The translations under genes were made by a program, and so were the position numbers. The notes under the pieces were generated by a model. That model saw only the letters and a list, made by a program, of their open reading frames with translations. It was not told where the DNA came from and did no database searches. A DNA stretch of 64,000 nt from the NCBI GenBank assembly GCA_004554385.1, contig SFMO01000193.1, positions 6,660-70,659 of the forward strand, in the 5' to 3' direction. The DNA comes from Ruminococcus flavefaciens. Lineage in GTDB: Bacteria; Bacillota; Clostridia; Oscillospirales; Ruminococcaceae. Positions 53,054-62,300 of the stretch are shown here, piece after piece; within the stretch, counting starts at the first letter, position 1, and each line of letters starts with the position of its first letter.

Positions 53054-53091
53054 AGTATGCTATACTGGGTAATAGTATACTATTTTATAAT
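53054..53091 (+). promoter_or_regulatory. Palindromic operator overlapping the promoter of the ABC export cluster
   Basis: A perfect 14-base palindrome AATAGTATACTATT lies at 53071-53084, directly upstream of the -10 TATAAT (53086-53091). A second, spaced palindrome AGTAT-GCT-ATACT lies at 53054-53066, covering the -35 position (TACTGG, weak). Two sites with the same AGTAT/ATACT half-site in a promoter are typical for a dimeric repressor such as a GntR/YtrA-type regulator. No such regulator gene is in the window. Confidence 0.65.
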
Positions 53092-53126
53092 AAAAATTGA
53101 TTTTTAAGATCAGAAAGGAGTGCCTC

Positions 53127-54158
53127 ATGATCACTATTGAAAATCTTACCAAGTATTACGGCAGCAACCGCGCTGTAAATCATATAAGCTTTACAATAAA
53201 CGATAATGAGATCCTCGGTTTTCTCGGTCCTAACGGAGCGGGCAAATCGACAACCATGAACATGATAGCAGGCTATCTGCCCATGTCCGACGGTTCAGTC
53301 AGCATCTATGGCGCAGACATAACCAAAGAGCCGCTGAAGGCTAAAAAGAACATCGGCTATCTTCCCGAGATTCCTCCTGTGTATCCCGATATGAAGGTAA
53401 AGGAGTACCTCTCCTTCTGTGCAGGTCTTAAAAGAGTGCCCCGCGGCGAGCGCAGGGACGAGATCGAGCGCGTTATGAAGCTTCTGAAGATCAAGGAGGT
53501 CGAGGGCAAGCTCATACGCAACCTTTCAAAGGGCTTCAAGCAGCGTGTCGGCTTTGCACAGGCGCTCCTCGGAAATCCCAAGTTCCTCATTCTGGACGAG
53601 CCCACTGTCGGTCTCGACCCGAATCAGGTGGCTGAGGTACGTGCTATCATCAAGGACCTGAAAAAGGAGCACTCAGTTATATTCAGCTCCCATATCCTCA
53701 GCGAGGTAAGCGCAGTCTGCGACCGCGTCGTTATCATCAATAAGGGCGATATAAGAGCTATCGATACCATAGAGAATCTTGAAAAGAGCTTCGCTTCAAC
53801 ACTCACCCTTCATATCAAGGTCAAGGGCGAGAGGACAAAGGCTGCCTCGGTCATCGAGCTCACAAAGGGTGTCAAGGAAATAACCGCCATCGACGATGAG
53901 GGCAGCAGCATCTACGCTTTCACTGTTCAGCTGGAGGGCGACTCGGACACCGTAAGAGACTCCGTCATGGCTGAGTGTGTAAGACACGGCATCAGTATCC
54001 TTGAGATATATGCCGACAAGCCCAACCTCGAAAGCGTATTTATCGAGCTCATTAACCGTCCCGTCAAGAAATCCGGTCTGGAGGAGCTTCTCGAAGAGAC
54101 TCCTGACGAATCAGGCAGCGATGACGATACTGACGAAAACGAAAAGGAGGAGGAGTAA
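53127..54158 (+). CDS. ABC transporter ATP-binding protein (GldA/ABC-2 type)
   Basis: A 343-residue ATPase. Start is the ATG at 53127 (MITIENLTKYYG) after AAAGGAG. Walker A GPNGAGKSTTMN, signature LSKGFKQRVGFAQAL, Walker B FLILDEPTVGLDP and the His loop FSSHIL are all intact. A C-terminal extension (about 225-343) ends in an acidic tail. It energises the permease encoded by the next gene; the four genes follow each other with gaps or overlaps of a few bases. The build matches Gld-type gliding/export ABC clusters that are widespread in non-gliding Firmicutes. Substrate unknown. Confidence 0.92.
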   Translation: MITIENLTKYYGSNRAVNHISFTINDNEILGFLGPNGAGKSTTMNMIAGYLPMSDGSVSIYGADITKEPLKAKKNIGYLPEIPPVYPDMKVKEYLSFCAGLKRVPRGERRDEIERVMKLLKIKEVEGKLIRNLSKGFKQRVGFAQALLGNPKFLILDEPTVGLDPNQVAEVRAIIKDLKKEHSVIFSSHILSEVSAVCDRVVIINKGDIRAIDTIENLEKSFASTLTLHIKVKGERTKAASVIELTKGVKEITAIDDEGSSIYAFTVQLEGDSDTVRDSVMAECVRHGISILEIYADKPNLESVFIELINRPVKKSGLEELLEETPDESGSDDDTDENEKEEE

Positions 54159-54159
54159 T

Positions 54160-54909
54160 ATGTTTCCTATTTATAAAAAGGAGCTGCAATCTTTCTTCTA
54201 CACTCCTTTCGCATATGCTATAGCAGCACTTTTCCTGCTGCTGTTCGCTCTGCCTATGGCAAACCTTATCAGTGACCTCGGCAAGGAAGGCTCAGTAAGC
54301 GCAAATGTCATGCCATTCTCATTTACCGAAATGTTCTATTCGGTAATACTCTACTTCATATTCCTGCTGCCTATCCTCACCATGAGGACCTTCGCGGACG
54401 AGCGCAAGAACGGCACAGAGGTCCTTCTTATGACCTCTCCTGTCAGCGTCGCTAAAATAGTTATCGCAAAGTTCCTTGCAAACGTCACCGTTTACCTCTT
54501 CATGCTGGCAGGAACGATCATCTTCCCCATAATCACCGCTGTCAAGGGCGAGGTTGTAATGAGCCAGCTCATATGTGCATACATCGGCATCTTCTGCTGG
54601 GGTCTCATGTACATAGCACTCGGTATGCTCATATCAGCACTTACCGAAAATTCTATCCTCGCCGCTATCATCGGTGAAGTTGTGATGTTCATACTCCTCT
54701 TCATCGACGACTTTGCAAACTCAGGCTTCATGTCACAGTTCCCCAAGGCACAGTCTGTGCTCTACGCATTCGCTGCTCAGCCAAGATTCGCATATTTCTC
54801 CGAGGGCTTCGTTCGTCTTTCGGACCTCGCCTTCTTCGGCTCCGCAATAATAGTTCTTCTTGTATGGACTTACATTGCCATCGAGAAAAGACGCTGGAAC
54901 AGGGGGTAA
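54160..54909 (+). CDS. ABC-2 type permease (GldF-like)
   Basis: A 249-residue membrane protein starting at MFPIYKKELQSFFYTPFAYA (ATG at 54160, AGGAGGAGG upstream, one base after the ATPase gene). It has six hydrophobic segments and the family loop LTMRTFADERKNGTEVLLMTSPVS. The start KKEL...FFYTP is typical of GldF permeases. It should form the membrane channel with the preceding ATPase. Confidence 0.92.
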   Translation: MFPIYKKELQSFFYTPFAYAIAALFLLLFALPMANLISDLGKEGSVSANVMPFSFTEMFYSVILYFIFLLPILTMRTFADERKNGTEVLLMTSPVSVAKIVIAKFLANVTVYLFMLAGTIIFPIITAVKGEVVMSQLICAYIGIFCWGLMYIALGMLISALTENSILAAIIGEVVMFILLFIDDFANSGFMSQFPKAQSVLYAFAAQPRFAYFSEGFVRLSDLAFFGSAIIVLLVWTYIAIEKRRWNRG

Positions 54910-54915
54910 GCTGAA

Positions 54916-56463
54916 ATGAAGAAGAAAAAGTTCAATCTTTCGGGCACTGTCGCCTTCATAATAGCTCTTCTGGTACTGATTATATTCATACCGATAAACC
55001 TTATCGTAAGCTACTTCGACAAGGGCTTCGATATGACTCCCGCAGGCAAATACACACTCAATGACAAGACCGTGGAGCTTCTCGACAGCACCTCCGACAA
55101 AAAAATCGATATATACTGCCTCTACAATTTCGAGGAGTTCAAGAGATCGGAAAACTCCGAGTTCCTTCCGCTCTATCACACACTGAAGCAGCTCGAGGAA
55201 AGAGACAACATCACTCTCACAAGCTTCAAGCCCGATGAGAACGCTGCTCTTGCAAAGGAGCTGGATCCCGAAGGCTACCTCGGCATCGAAAACGGCGATA
55301 CATTTGTAAAATCCAACGGAGTTATAAAGAAGATCAGCAGATCGAAGGTCTTCCAGACAGGCTCTGACGGCTCAAAGCAGTACGCAGGCGAGGAGCTTCT
55401 CGCAGCTGCCATTACTACCTGCGCAAGCGGTTCGCTCCCGACAGTATACTTCCTCACAGGTCACGGCGAAAAGACTCTCGATACAAATCTTGCCGAATTC
55501 GCTGCGATCCTCAAGACCAACAACTATGAAGTCAGCGAGCTCGACCTCGGCAAGGAAGGGGCTGTCCCTGACAACGCAAAGATCATCTACCTTGCAGGTC
55601 CGACCAGTGATATCACAGACAAGGAAAGGGACCTTCTCCTTGAATATGCCGACAACGGCGGCGCAATGTCCTTCCTCATCGACCCATGCGATACTGAGGG
55701 ACGCTTCACAAATATCGAAAAGATCATGGAGGAGTTCGGACTTATACTTGACTACAACATCGTTACCGAAACAACTCCTGCAAATATGCTTGATGACCCC
55801 GATCAGAACCAGAATGAGAACTACTTCCGCGTTGAGTATCCGGCAGGTTCCCAGTATAATGACGAGTTCACACAGGACCTCACAACAGACCTCAATACGC
55901 TGGTAAGCAACGGCTCGTTCTCCGCAGGTATCTCCTACCCGAGAAGCGTTACCGAGATCCCAGAGGACGCTTTCCCGGGTGCTTCATACATCGAGCGCTC
56001 ATCAATAATCAAAAACACCACAGGTCTTGACGGCTCATATACAACAGTCAGCAAGTCAATGGGCGGCGATGACATCACCGCTAAGGAAGCCGACGAAAAG
56101 CTCAGCGGCATCTCCCTTGACTTCGGCTACTACTCATACAACAAAACTACAAAGGCAAAGCTCGTAGTTATCGGTACTACAGCTCCTATCGACACTGTAA
56201 GATGCACTCCTACAGTAGAAATACCTCCAGAAAAAATGAAGCCTGCAAGCACAAGTGCCACAAGAATGCTTACTGTTTTCAGCAACACTTGGCTCTACGA
56301 CAGCGAGATACAGTTCGGCGTAGGCAACAAGATCAACGCATATGATTACATGAAGTTCAGCGGCAGCAGTGACGCTACAAAGACCATTGTCTCCCTGTTC
56401 ATTCTCCCCGTTGTCATTGCAGTGATCGGACTTGCAGTATGGCTAAAAAGGAGAAATTCCTGA
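54916..56463 (+). CDS. GldG-like ABC export auxiliary protein
   Basis: A 515-residue protein with an N-terminal helix (about 11-33), a large extracytoplasmic part resembling an ABC-associated GldG domain (DKTVELLDSTSDKKIDIYC, VYFLTGHGEKTLD, IIYLAGPTSDITDKERDLLLEYADNGGAM) and a C-terminal helix (about 490-510). It follows the permease by six bases. GldG proteins are linked to ABC-2 exporters with no resolved biochemical role. Confidence 0.9.
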   Translation: MKKKKFNLSGTVAFIIALLVLIIFIPINLIVSYFDKGFDMTPAGKYTLNDKTVELLDSTSDKKIDIYCLYNFEEFKRSENSEFLPLYHTLKQLEERDNITLTSFKPDENAALAKELDPEGYLGIENGDTFVKSNGVIKKISRSKVFQTGSDGSKQYAGEELLAAAITTCASGSLPTVYFLTGHGEKTLDTNLAEFAAILKTNNYEVSELDLGKEGAVPDNAKIIYLAGPTSDITDKERDLLLEYADNGGAMSFLIDPCDTEGRFTNIEKIMEEFGLILDYNIVTETTPANMLDDPDQNQNENYFRVEYPAGSQYNDEFTQDLTTDLNTLVSNGSFSAGISYPRSVTEIPEDAFPGASYIERSSIIKNTTGLDGSYTTVSKSMGGDDITAKEADEKLSGISLDFGYYSYNKTTKAKLVVIGTTAPIDTVRCTPTVEIPPEKMKPASTSATRMLTVFSNTWLYDSEIQFGVGNKINAYDYMKFSGSSDATKTIVSLFILPVVIAVIGLAVWLKRRNS

Positions 56464-57839
56464 TGAAAAGACCTATCATAGCACTTATCGCTCTGGTCAT
56501 CGCGGCAGGCGGCTCCGTTGGAGCCTTCCTCGCCGTAAAGAACAGCAAGGATAAAGAAAAACAGCAGAAACAGGAGGAGATCGCGGACAATGTGCTTTTC
56601 AGCTTTGATCCCGATTCTCCTACAAAGCTCAGCTTTTCAAATGGCAGCGAGACCTATGTATGCGAGCATTCCGACGATGTCTGGAAGCTCACCTCGGGAG
56701 AATTCTCCGTGGATCAGACCTACTGCCAGCTCATATGCACCTATACATCAAACCTCACCGCCGCTGAAAACTACGGCGAGATAACAGATGACAAACTGGC
56801 AATGTACGGTCTTGACTCGCCCGATACCGTCGAGATAACCGAGCCAAAGGGCACTCACAGCCTACACATCGGAGATCAGAGCCCTACAGGTGACTACTAC
56901 TACGTCACTGTTGACGGCAAGGACAATGTATATGCCGTGGAGGCTATGCGTGGAAGCGTTCTGAAGCTGGACAGGCTCCTCATCAAGAACAAGGAGCTTC
57001 TCCCCTTCACTCTCTATGACCTCAAGGAAGTGACCACCTACAAGGACGGCGAGATCCTCTGCGACCTTACCTACGACGAGAACTCTCAGACATGGTCGCT
57101 CCCCGAGGAGTACTCCTCTCTTGAGCTCGACCAGACTCAGGTAACAGCCGAATTCAACAACATCGTCCGCCTCGAAGCTGAGGAAATGATGGACGAAAAG
57201 CTTGATGACCTTTCCAAATACGGCTTCGACAAACCCTACGGAGAGGCCGTTATAAAGGGACTTGACGGCACTGAGAGAAAGCTTCTCATAAGCGTTGACG
57301 AGAACGCTCCGGAATACTGCTACGTCCTTGTGGACGGTGAACAGGTCGAGAAGTACTACACACAGGACATGCACTTCACACAGCTCCTGCCCTACGATTA
57401 CATCTCACAGAGCCTGACAGTCGCAAAGAACTACAACACAAAGAGCTTCAGCCTCAAGTACGGAGATATAGATCTGAAGGGTGAGCTCGACATGGATAAC
57501 AACAAGTGTGTTATAAACGAAAAGACCGTAGACCTCAACACCAATGAGAACTATGTATCCTTCGATAACTTCTTCAATTCAATGTCGATACTCAAATTCA
57601 AGGGCACAGACGTAAAGGCGAAGCCCGAGCTGAAGGATCCTGCATTTACAGCCGAATTCAGTCTCACCGAGGGCGGCACCGAAAAGATCGACCTTGTCAA
57701 AGGTGAGGAGACAAACTATTATGTTTTCCGCAACGGCAAGTACATCGGTGCTTACGTTGATGCATCAATGCTCACAGGAAGAAATTCACTCAGTGAATTC
57801 TACATCAAGTTCAGCAATATCACAGGTCTGAACAAATAA
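56463..57839 (+). CDS. DUF4340-type membrane-anchored protein
   Basis: A 458-residue protein whose ATG (56463, MKRPIIALIAL) overlaps the GldG stop (TGATG); GGAG lies within the gldG end. One N-terminal helix (about 4-23) anchors a large external domain with repeated beta-rich modules of the DUF4340 type (YGLDSPDTVEITEPKGTHSLHIGDQSPTGDYYYV, KYGFDKPYGEAVIKG). Genes of this type regularly follow gldFG homologues. Function unknown; it probably completes the exporter at the outer face. Confidence 0.88.
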   Translation: MKRPIIALIALVIAAGGSVGAFLAVKNSKDKEKQQKQEEIADNVLFSFDPDSPTKLSFSNGSETYVCEHSDDVWKLTSGEFSVDQTYCQLICTYTSNLTAAENYGEITDDKLAMYGLDSPDTVEITEPKGTHSLHIGDQSPTGDYYYVTVDGKDNVYAVEAMRGSVLKLDRLLIKNKELLPFTLYDLKEVTTYKDGEILCDLTYDENSQTWSLPEEYSSLELDQTQVTAEFNNIVRLEAEEMMDEKLDDLSKYGFDKPYGEAVIKGLDGTERKLLISVDENAPEYCYVLVDGEQVEKYYTQDMHFTQLLPYDYISQSLTVAKNYNTKSFSLKYGDIDLKGELDMDNNKCVINEKTVDLNTNENYVSFDNFFNSMSILKFKGTDVKAKPELKDPAFTAEFSLTEGGTEKIDLVKGEETNYYVFRNGKYIGAYVDASMLTGRNSLSEFYIKFSNITGLNK

Positions 57840-57845
57840 AACAAC

Positions 57846-57881
57846 AGCCATATGGAAGGTAAAGCTTCCATATGGCTTTTT
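57846..57881. terminator. Bidirectional terminator between the ABC cluster and spoIIID
   Basis: AGCCATATGGAAG and CTTCCATATGGCT form a perfect 13-bp stem with a six-base loop, followed by TTTTTATTTT on the plus strand. It separates two converging units. Confidence 0.88.
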
Positions 57882-57894
57882 ATTTTCGATACTC

Positions 57895-58167
57895 TTATTG
57901 GAACGATCTTTTGCGGCAGGCTATTTCGGCATACTTTCTCTTTGTTGCAAGTCCGCCGCGGATATGGCGCTCCTGCTTGTTTATCTCAAGTATGTCCTTA
58001 ACGCGTCCATACAGCTCGGGATCTTCGGTGCGCAGCCTCTCGCTTACGTCCTTATGTACGGTGCTTTTTGATATGCCGAAATGTTTTGCTGCGGCACGGA
58101 CCGTGGTCTTGTTTTCGATAATATACCTCCCGAGCATCTCCGCCCGCCCCTCTTGCCGGATCTTCAA
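57895..58167 (-). CDS. spoIIID: Sporulation transcription regulator SpoIIID
   Basis: Small DNA-binding protein of the mother-cell programme, acting with sigma-E and sigma-K in Bacillus. The 90-residue product has the family core RYIIENKTTVRAAAKHFG, the helix-turn-helix GISKSTVHKDVSERL, and the basic C-terminal RHIRGGLATKRKY. The best start is the TTG at 58167 (reads MKIRQEGRAEMLG), 6 bases after AGAGGTG and matching family length; ATG and GTG codons just upstream lie on the ribosome site. Confidence 0.93.
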   Translation of the reverse strand: MKIRQEGRAEMLGRYIIENKTTVRAAAKHFGISKSTVHKDVSERLRTEDPELYGRVKDILEINKQERHIRGGLATKRKYAEIACRKRSFQ

Positions 58168-58243
58168 GCTCATCACCTCTTTTCATAACATTTATTAATG
58201 TATATGTCACGAAAAAGACGATTATTAACTCCGCCGGGGGTTA

Positions 58244-58273
58244 TGTATATTCCGTAAAATAACACAGATACTA
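58244..58273 (+). promoter_or_regulatory. Possible forespore (sigma-G-like) promoter of spoVAC
   Basis: TGTATA (58244-58249) and GATACTA (58267-58273), 17 bases apart, resemble the sigma-F/G elements (-35 GHATA, -10 CATACTA with one mismatch). It lies shortly upstream of the AAAAGGAG ribosome site. Weak support. Confidence 0.35.
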
Positions 58274-58293
58274 CCGTAAAAGGAGCTGATAAT

Positions 58294-58728
58294 ATGAAAA
58301 TAACCCCTGAACTGTACGGCGATATGACAAGGCAGGCTTCTCCAAAGTCAAATTACAGAGTAAATGTCACTGTCGCTTTTCTGGTCGGCGGAGCAGTCTG
58401 CGCTCTCGGACAAATAATACTCGCCGTCCTTGAAAGCTATGGTCTTGACCGCACTGAGGCAGGTACGTGGACATCTATAATACTGGTCGGCATAAGCTCG
58501 GTATGCACAGGCTTCGGTTGGTACTCAAAGCTTGCAAGACACGCAGGCGCAGGAACCCTTGTCCCCATAACTGGCTTTTCAAACGCCATAAGCTCGTCTG
58601 CTGTAGAGGCTCGCTCGGAAGGACTTGTTCTCGGCGTGGGAGCAAAGATATTCACAATAGCAGGACCTGTTATCCTTTTCGGATGCTCTGCCGCCGCGGC
58701 ATACGGACTGATATACTATTTTCTGTGA
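58294..58728 (+). CDS. spoVAC: Orphan SpoVAC-family membrane protein
   Basis: A 144-residue protein with four hydrophobic segments. It matches SpoVAC at FLVGGAVCALGQ, the Asn/Gly region HAGAGTLVPITGFSNAISSSAVEARSEGLVLGVGAKIF and the last helix. In Bacillus SpoVAC is the mechanosensitive channel part of the complex that moves dipicolinic acid into and out of spores, and is normally followed by spoVAD and spoVAE. Those are absent here: the next 600 bases contain no gene on this strand. Start at the ATG at 58294 after AAAAGGAG. Confidence 0.9.
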   Translation: MKITPELYGDMTRQASPKSNYRVNVTVAFLVGGAVCALGQIILAVLESYGLDRTEAGTWTSIILVGISSVCTGFGWYSKLARHAGAGTLVPITGFSNAISSSAVEARSEGLVLGVGAKIFTIAGPVILFGCSAAAAYGLIYYFL

Positions 58729-58775
58729 TGCATCGCGATACTATCCGCCGATATATCTGTACCATTCAAAATGCG

Positions 58776-58919
58776 GTGAGCGTCAGCGTGGAAGCGGGTG
58801 CAGGCACATACGGCATCAAAGCGCCTATTTGCATATTGTGCTGTAAGCGACGCAAAATTGCGTCCACCAATGACTGTGAGCGAGCCTGCGAGCGTCAGCG
58901 TGGAAGCGGGTGCAGGCAC
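58776..58919 (-). repeat. Two inverted-orientation copies of the dispersed CCACGCTGACGCTC repeat
   Basis: A 30-base sequence starting GAGCGTCAGCGTGGAAGC occurs at 58778-58807 and, identically, at 58890-58919. Its reverse complement (GCTTCCACGCTGACGCTC) is the core of the repeats near 62.97, 63.13 and 63.29 kb. Open frames crossing this region are repeat artefacts. Confidence 0.75.
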
Positions 58920-58925
58920 TGCACC

Positions 58926-59046
58926 AAAAAAATAAGCAGGGCATATGCCCTGCTTGTCTTAGATAAACAGATAAAAATAAATATGTGTAGAACAAAAGAA
59001 AGGAGACAACAAAACGAGTGTTAATAATTAAAGATTATTTAACACT
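58926..59046 (-). ncRNA. Candidate small RNA with pyrimidine-rich middle
   Basis: An isolated transcription unit on the minus strand: consensus promoter (59081-59053), predicted start at 59046, and an intrinsic terminator (AAGCAGGGC/GCCCTGCTT stem 58955-58934 followed by A and seven T). The roughly 120-base RNA begins with a hairpin at 59046-59017 (AGTGTTAA paired with TTAACACT, plus four inner pairs), then a single-stranded stretch UUUUGUUGUCUCCUUUCUUU that contains UCUCCUUUC, complementary to GAAAGGAG ribosome sites, then the terminator. There is no start codon with a ribosome site in it. On the opposite strand AAAGGAG precedes only a possible 10-codon frame. Hfq is encoded in the same window. 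Not recognised as a known family. Confidence 0.55.
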
Positions 59047-59052
59047 GTAGTT

Positions 59053-59081
59053 ATTATACCTTATTTCTGACTTTCCGTCAA
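59053..59081 (-). promoter_or_regulatory. Promoter of the candidate small RNA
   Basis: Minus strand: TTGACG (59081-59076), 17-base spacer, TATAAT (59058-59053). No protein gene lies downstream of it on this strand before the terminator. Confidence 0.72.
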
Positions 59082-59282
59082 GTAAAATCGCTAACTTTTG
59101 TCAAAGTGCACAACTTTAAGAAGGCTTTATGCCACATATTTCATAAGATTTTTATCTAAAACGCTGACAGCTGTATAAATTTCAAAGCCAATTTGGGGCG
59201 CAAAGCTCCCCATTTCCCTAAATATAGGCAAATTAGCAAAAAATTGCCTGATAATTTTGTAACAGAGTCCGCAAAAAAAGTG

Positions 59283-59311
59283 TTTACAAAAATACTGATT
59301 TATGATATAAT
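59283..59311 (+). promoter_or_regulatory. Promoter of the PFOR gene
   Basis: TTTACA (59283-59288), 17-base spacer, TATAAT (59306-59311). The roughly 80-base leader holds GGTTA/TAACC, a weak stem, before the AGGAGG ribosome site. The 200 bases upstream (59085-59280) contain no gene. Confidence 0.75.
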
Positions 59312-59399
59312 ATTGAAAGTAGTTATACGTGGTTAACGTTATCATTCGCTAACCATTTCTATAACCTAATATATTATCATATTTTAGGAGGTCATTCCT

Positions 59400-62300
59400 A
59401 TGGCAATCAAAAGAAAAATGAAAACAATGGACGGTAATAATGCCGCTGCATATGTTTCTTATGCCTTCACGGAAGTTGCCGGTATCTACCCGATCACACC
59501 TTCCAGCCCAATGGCAGACTATGTTGATCAGTGGTCCGCTCAGGGTGTCAAGAACATTTTCGGCACTACCGTTAAGGTTGAGGAAATGCAGTCTGAAGCA
59601 GGTGCAGCAGGTACTGTTCACGGTTCTCTGAACGCTGGTGCTCTTACCACAACTTATACTGCTTCTCAGGGTCTTCTCCTCATGATCCCGAATATGTACA
59701 AGATCGCCGGTGAGCTGCTCCCTTGCGTATTCCACGTTTCTGCACGCTGCGTTGCTTCTCACGCACTTAACATTTTCGGTGACCACTCCGACGTTTACGC
59801 TTGCCGTCAGACAGGTTTCGCAATGCTCGCTGAGACAAACCCACAGGAAGTTATGGATCTTGCTGCTGTTGCTCATCTCGCTTCCATCAAGAGCCGTGTT
59901 CCTTTCATCAACTTCTTCGATGGTTTCCGTACATCTCACGAGATCCAGAAGATCGCCGTATGGGATTACGAGGATCTTAAGGAAATGTGCGATATGGATT
60001 CCGTAAAGGCATTCCGTGACCGTGCTCTTAATCCTGAGAATCCTACAATGCGCGGCTCTCACGAAAACGGAGATATCTTCTTCCAGCACCGTGAGGCTTG
60101 CAACTCCTACTACAACGCTGTTCCCGGAATCGTTGAGGAGTACATGAACAAGGTAAACGAAAAGCTCGGTACAGACTACAAGCTCTTCAACTACTACGGT
60201 GCTGCTGATGCAGAGCGCGTAATCGTTGCTATGGGTTCAATCTGTGACGTTGCTGAGGAAGTTATCGACTACCTTAACAAGAAGGGTGAGAAGGTCGGTA
60301 TCGTTAAGGTTCGCCTGTTCCGTCCTTTCTCTGCTGAAAAGCTCGTTGAGGCAATTCCTGCAACAACTAAGACAATCGCTGTACTCGACAGAACCAAGGA
60401 GCCCGGCTCTCTCGGTGAGCCTCTCTACCTCGATGTAGTAGCTGCTCTTAATGCTACAGGCAGAAACGGTATCAAGGTTATCGGCGGCCGTTACGGTCTC
60501 GGTTCCAAGGATACTCCTCCTGCATCTGTATTTGCTGTATATGCTGAGCTCGCTAAGGCTGATCCTAAGCCACAGTTCACACTCGGTATCGTTGATGATG
60601 TTACAAACCTCTCACTTGCTGAGGAAGATGCTCCTAACACAGCAGCAGAAGGCACAATCGAGTGCAAGTTCTGGGGACTCGGCGGCGACGGTACTGTTGG
60701 CGCTAACAAGGACTCCATCAAGATCATCGGTGACCACACTGACAAGTACGTTCAGGCTTACTTCCAGTATGACTCAAAGAAGACCGGCGGTATCACAATC
60801 TCACACCTCCGTTTCGGCGATAAGCCAATCAAGAGCCCTTACTACATAAACAAGGCTGACTTTGTTGCCTGTCATAACCCATCATACATCCTCAAGGGAT
60901 ACAAGATGGTAAACGATGTAAAGCCCGGCGGTGTATTCCTTATCAACTGCCAGTGGAAGCCTGAGGAACTCGATCAGCACCTCACAGCTGATACAAAGCA
61001 GTATATCGCAAAGAATAACATCCAGCTCTATCTGGTTAACGCAATAGACCTTGCACAGGAGATCGGTCTTGGCAAGCGTACAAATACAATTCTCCAGTCT
61101 GCATTCTTCTCACTTTCAAAGGTTCTTCCTGAGGCTGAGGCAATCGGCTACATGAAGGAGAAGGCTCAGAAGTTCATGAAGAAGGGTATCGAGATCGTTC
61201 AGATGAACGAGAAGGCTATCGACGCAGGCGCAAATGCTTACGTTAAGGTAGATGTTCCTGCTGAGTGGGCAAATGCTGTTGATAATTCCACACCTGCTAA
61301 GCTCGAGGGGCCAGAGAAGCTCGTCAAGATGGTTGACGGCATCATGAACCCTGTAGGCAAGATGCTCGGTGATACTCTTCCTGTTTCTGCATTCTCAGAT
61401 CACGTTGACGGTACATTCGAGCAGGGTGCTTCTGCATACGAAAAGCGCGGAGTTGCTGTTATGGTTCCTGAGTGGAATCAGGATACATGTGCAAAGTGTA
61501 ACAAGTGTTCATTTGTATGCCCACACGCAACAATCCGTCCATTCGCTCTGACAGAAGCTGAAGTTGCTGCTGCTCCGGAGAACATCAAGATCGCTCCTAA
61601 GCCGATCGTAAAGAGCGAGTACAAGTACACTCTCGCTATTTCCGCTATGGACTGCATGGGCTGCGGCGTATGTATCGGTGTCTGCCCGACTAAGTCACTC
61701 AAGATGGTTCCAAGAGAGTCTCAGGAGCCACAGCAGGCAGTATTCGATTACTGTGTTGCTAAGGTTACAGAGAAGGCTGATGTAGCAACTGATGCTACTG
61801 TTATTTCCAGCCAGTACAAGAAGCCTCTTCTTGAATTCTCAGGTTCATGCGCAGGCTGTGCTGAGACTTCATATGCAAGACTCATCACTCAGCTCTTCGG
61901 TTCAAGAATGTATATCTCCAACGCAACAGGATGTTCTTCAATCTGGGGCGGTCCTGCTGCTACATCACCATACACTGTTGATGCAAACGGCCACGGTCCT
62001 GCATGGGCTAACTCACTGTTCGAGGACAACGCTGAGCACGGTCTCGGTATGTATCTCGGTCAGAAGGCTATCCGTGAGAGACTCATTGAGGAAGTAAAGG
62101 AAATCGCTGCAAGCGACAAGGCTTCTGCAGAGGTTAAGGCTGCTGCTGATGAATACCTCGCAACAGTTAACGACGGTGCAAAGAATACAGCTGCAACAGC
62201 TGCACTCGTTGCTGCGCTCGAGAAGTGCGACTGCAAGTGCGATAAGAAGACAGATATCCTCGAGAACAAGAATTACCTCTCCAAGAAGTCCATATGGATC

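Noticed and set aside
58467..59024. A 185-codon plus-strand frame overlapping spoVAC
   Set aside because: It overlaps spoVAC out of frame and then runs through two copies of a non-coding repeat and the candidate RNA; the composition is Arg/Cys-rich as for shadow frames.
59349..60089. A 246-codon minus-strand frame opposite PFOR
   Set aside because: Antisense to the strongly biased PFOR codons and without domain features.
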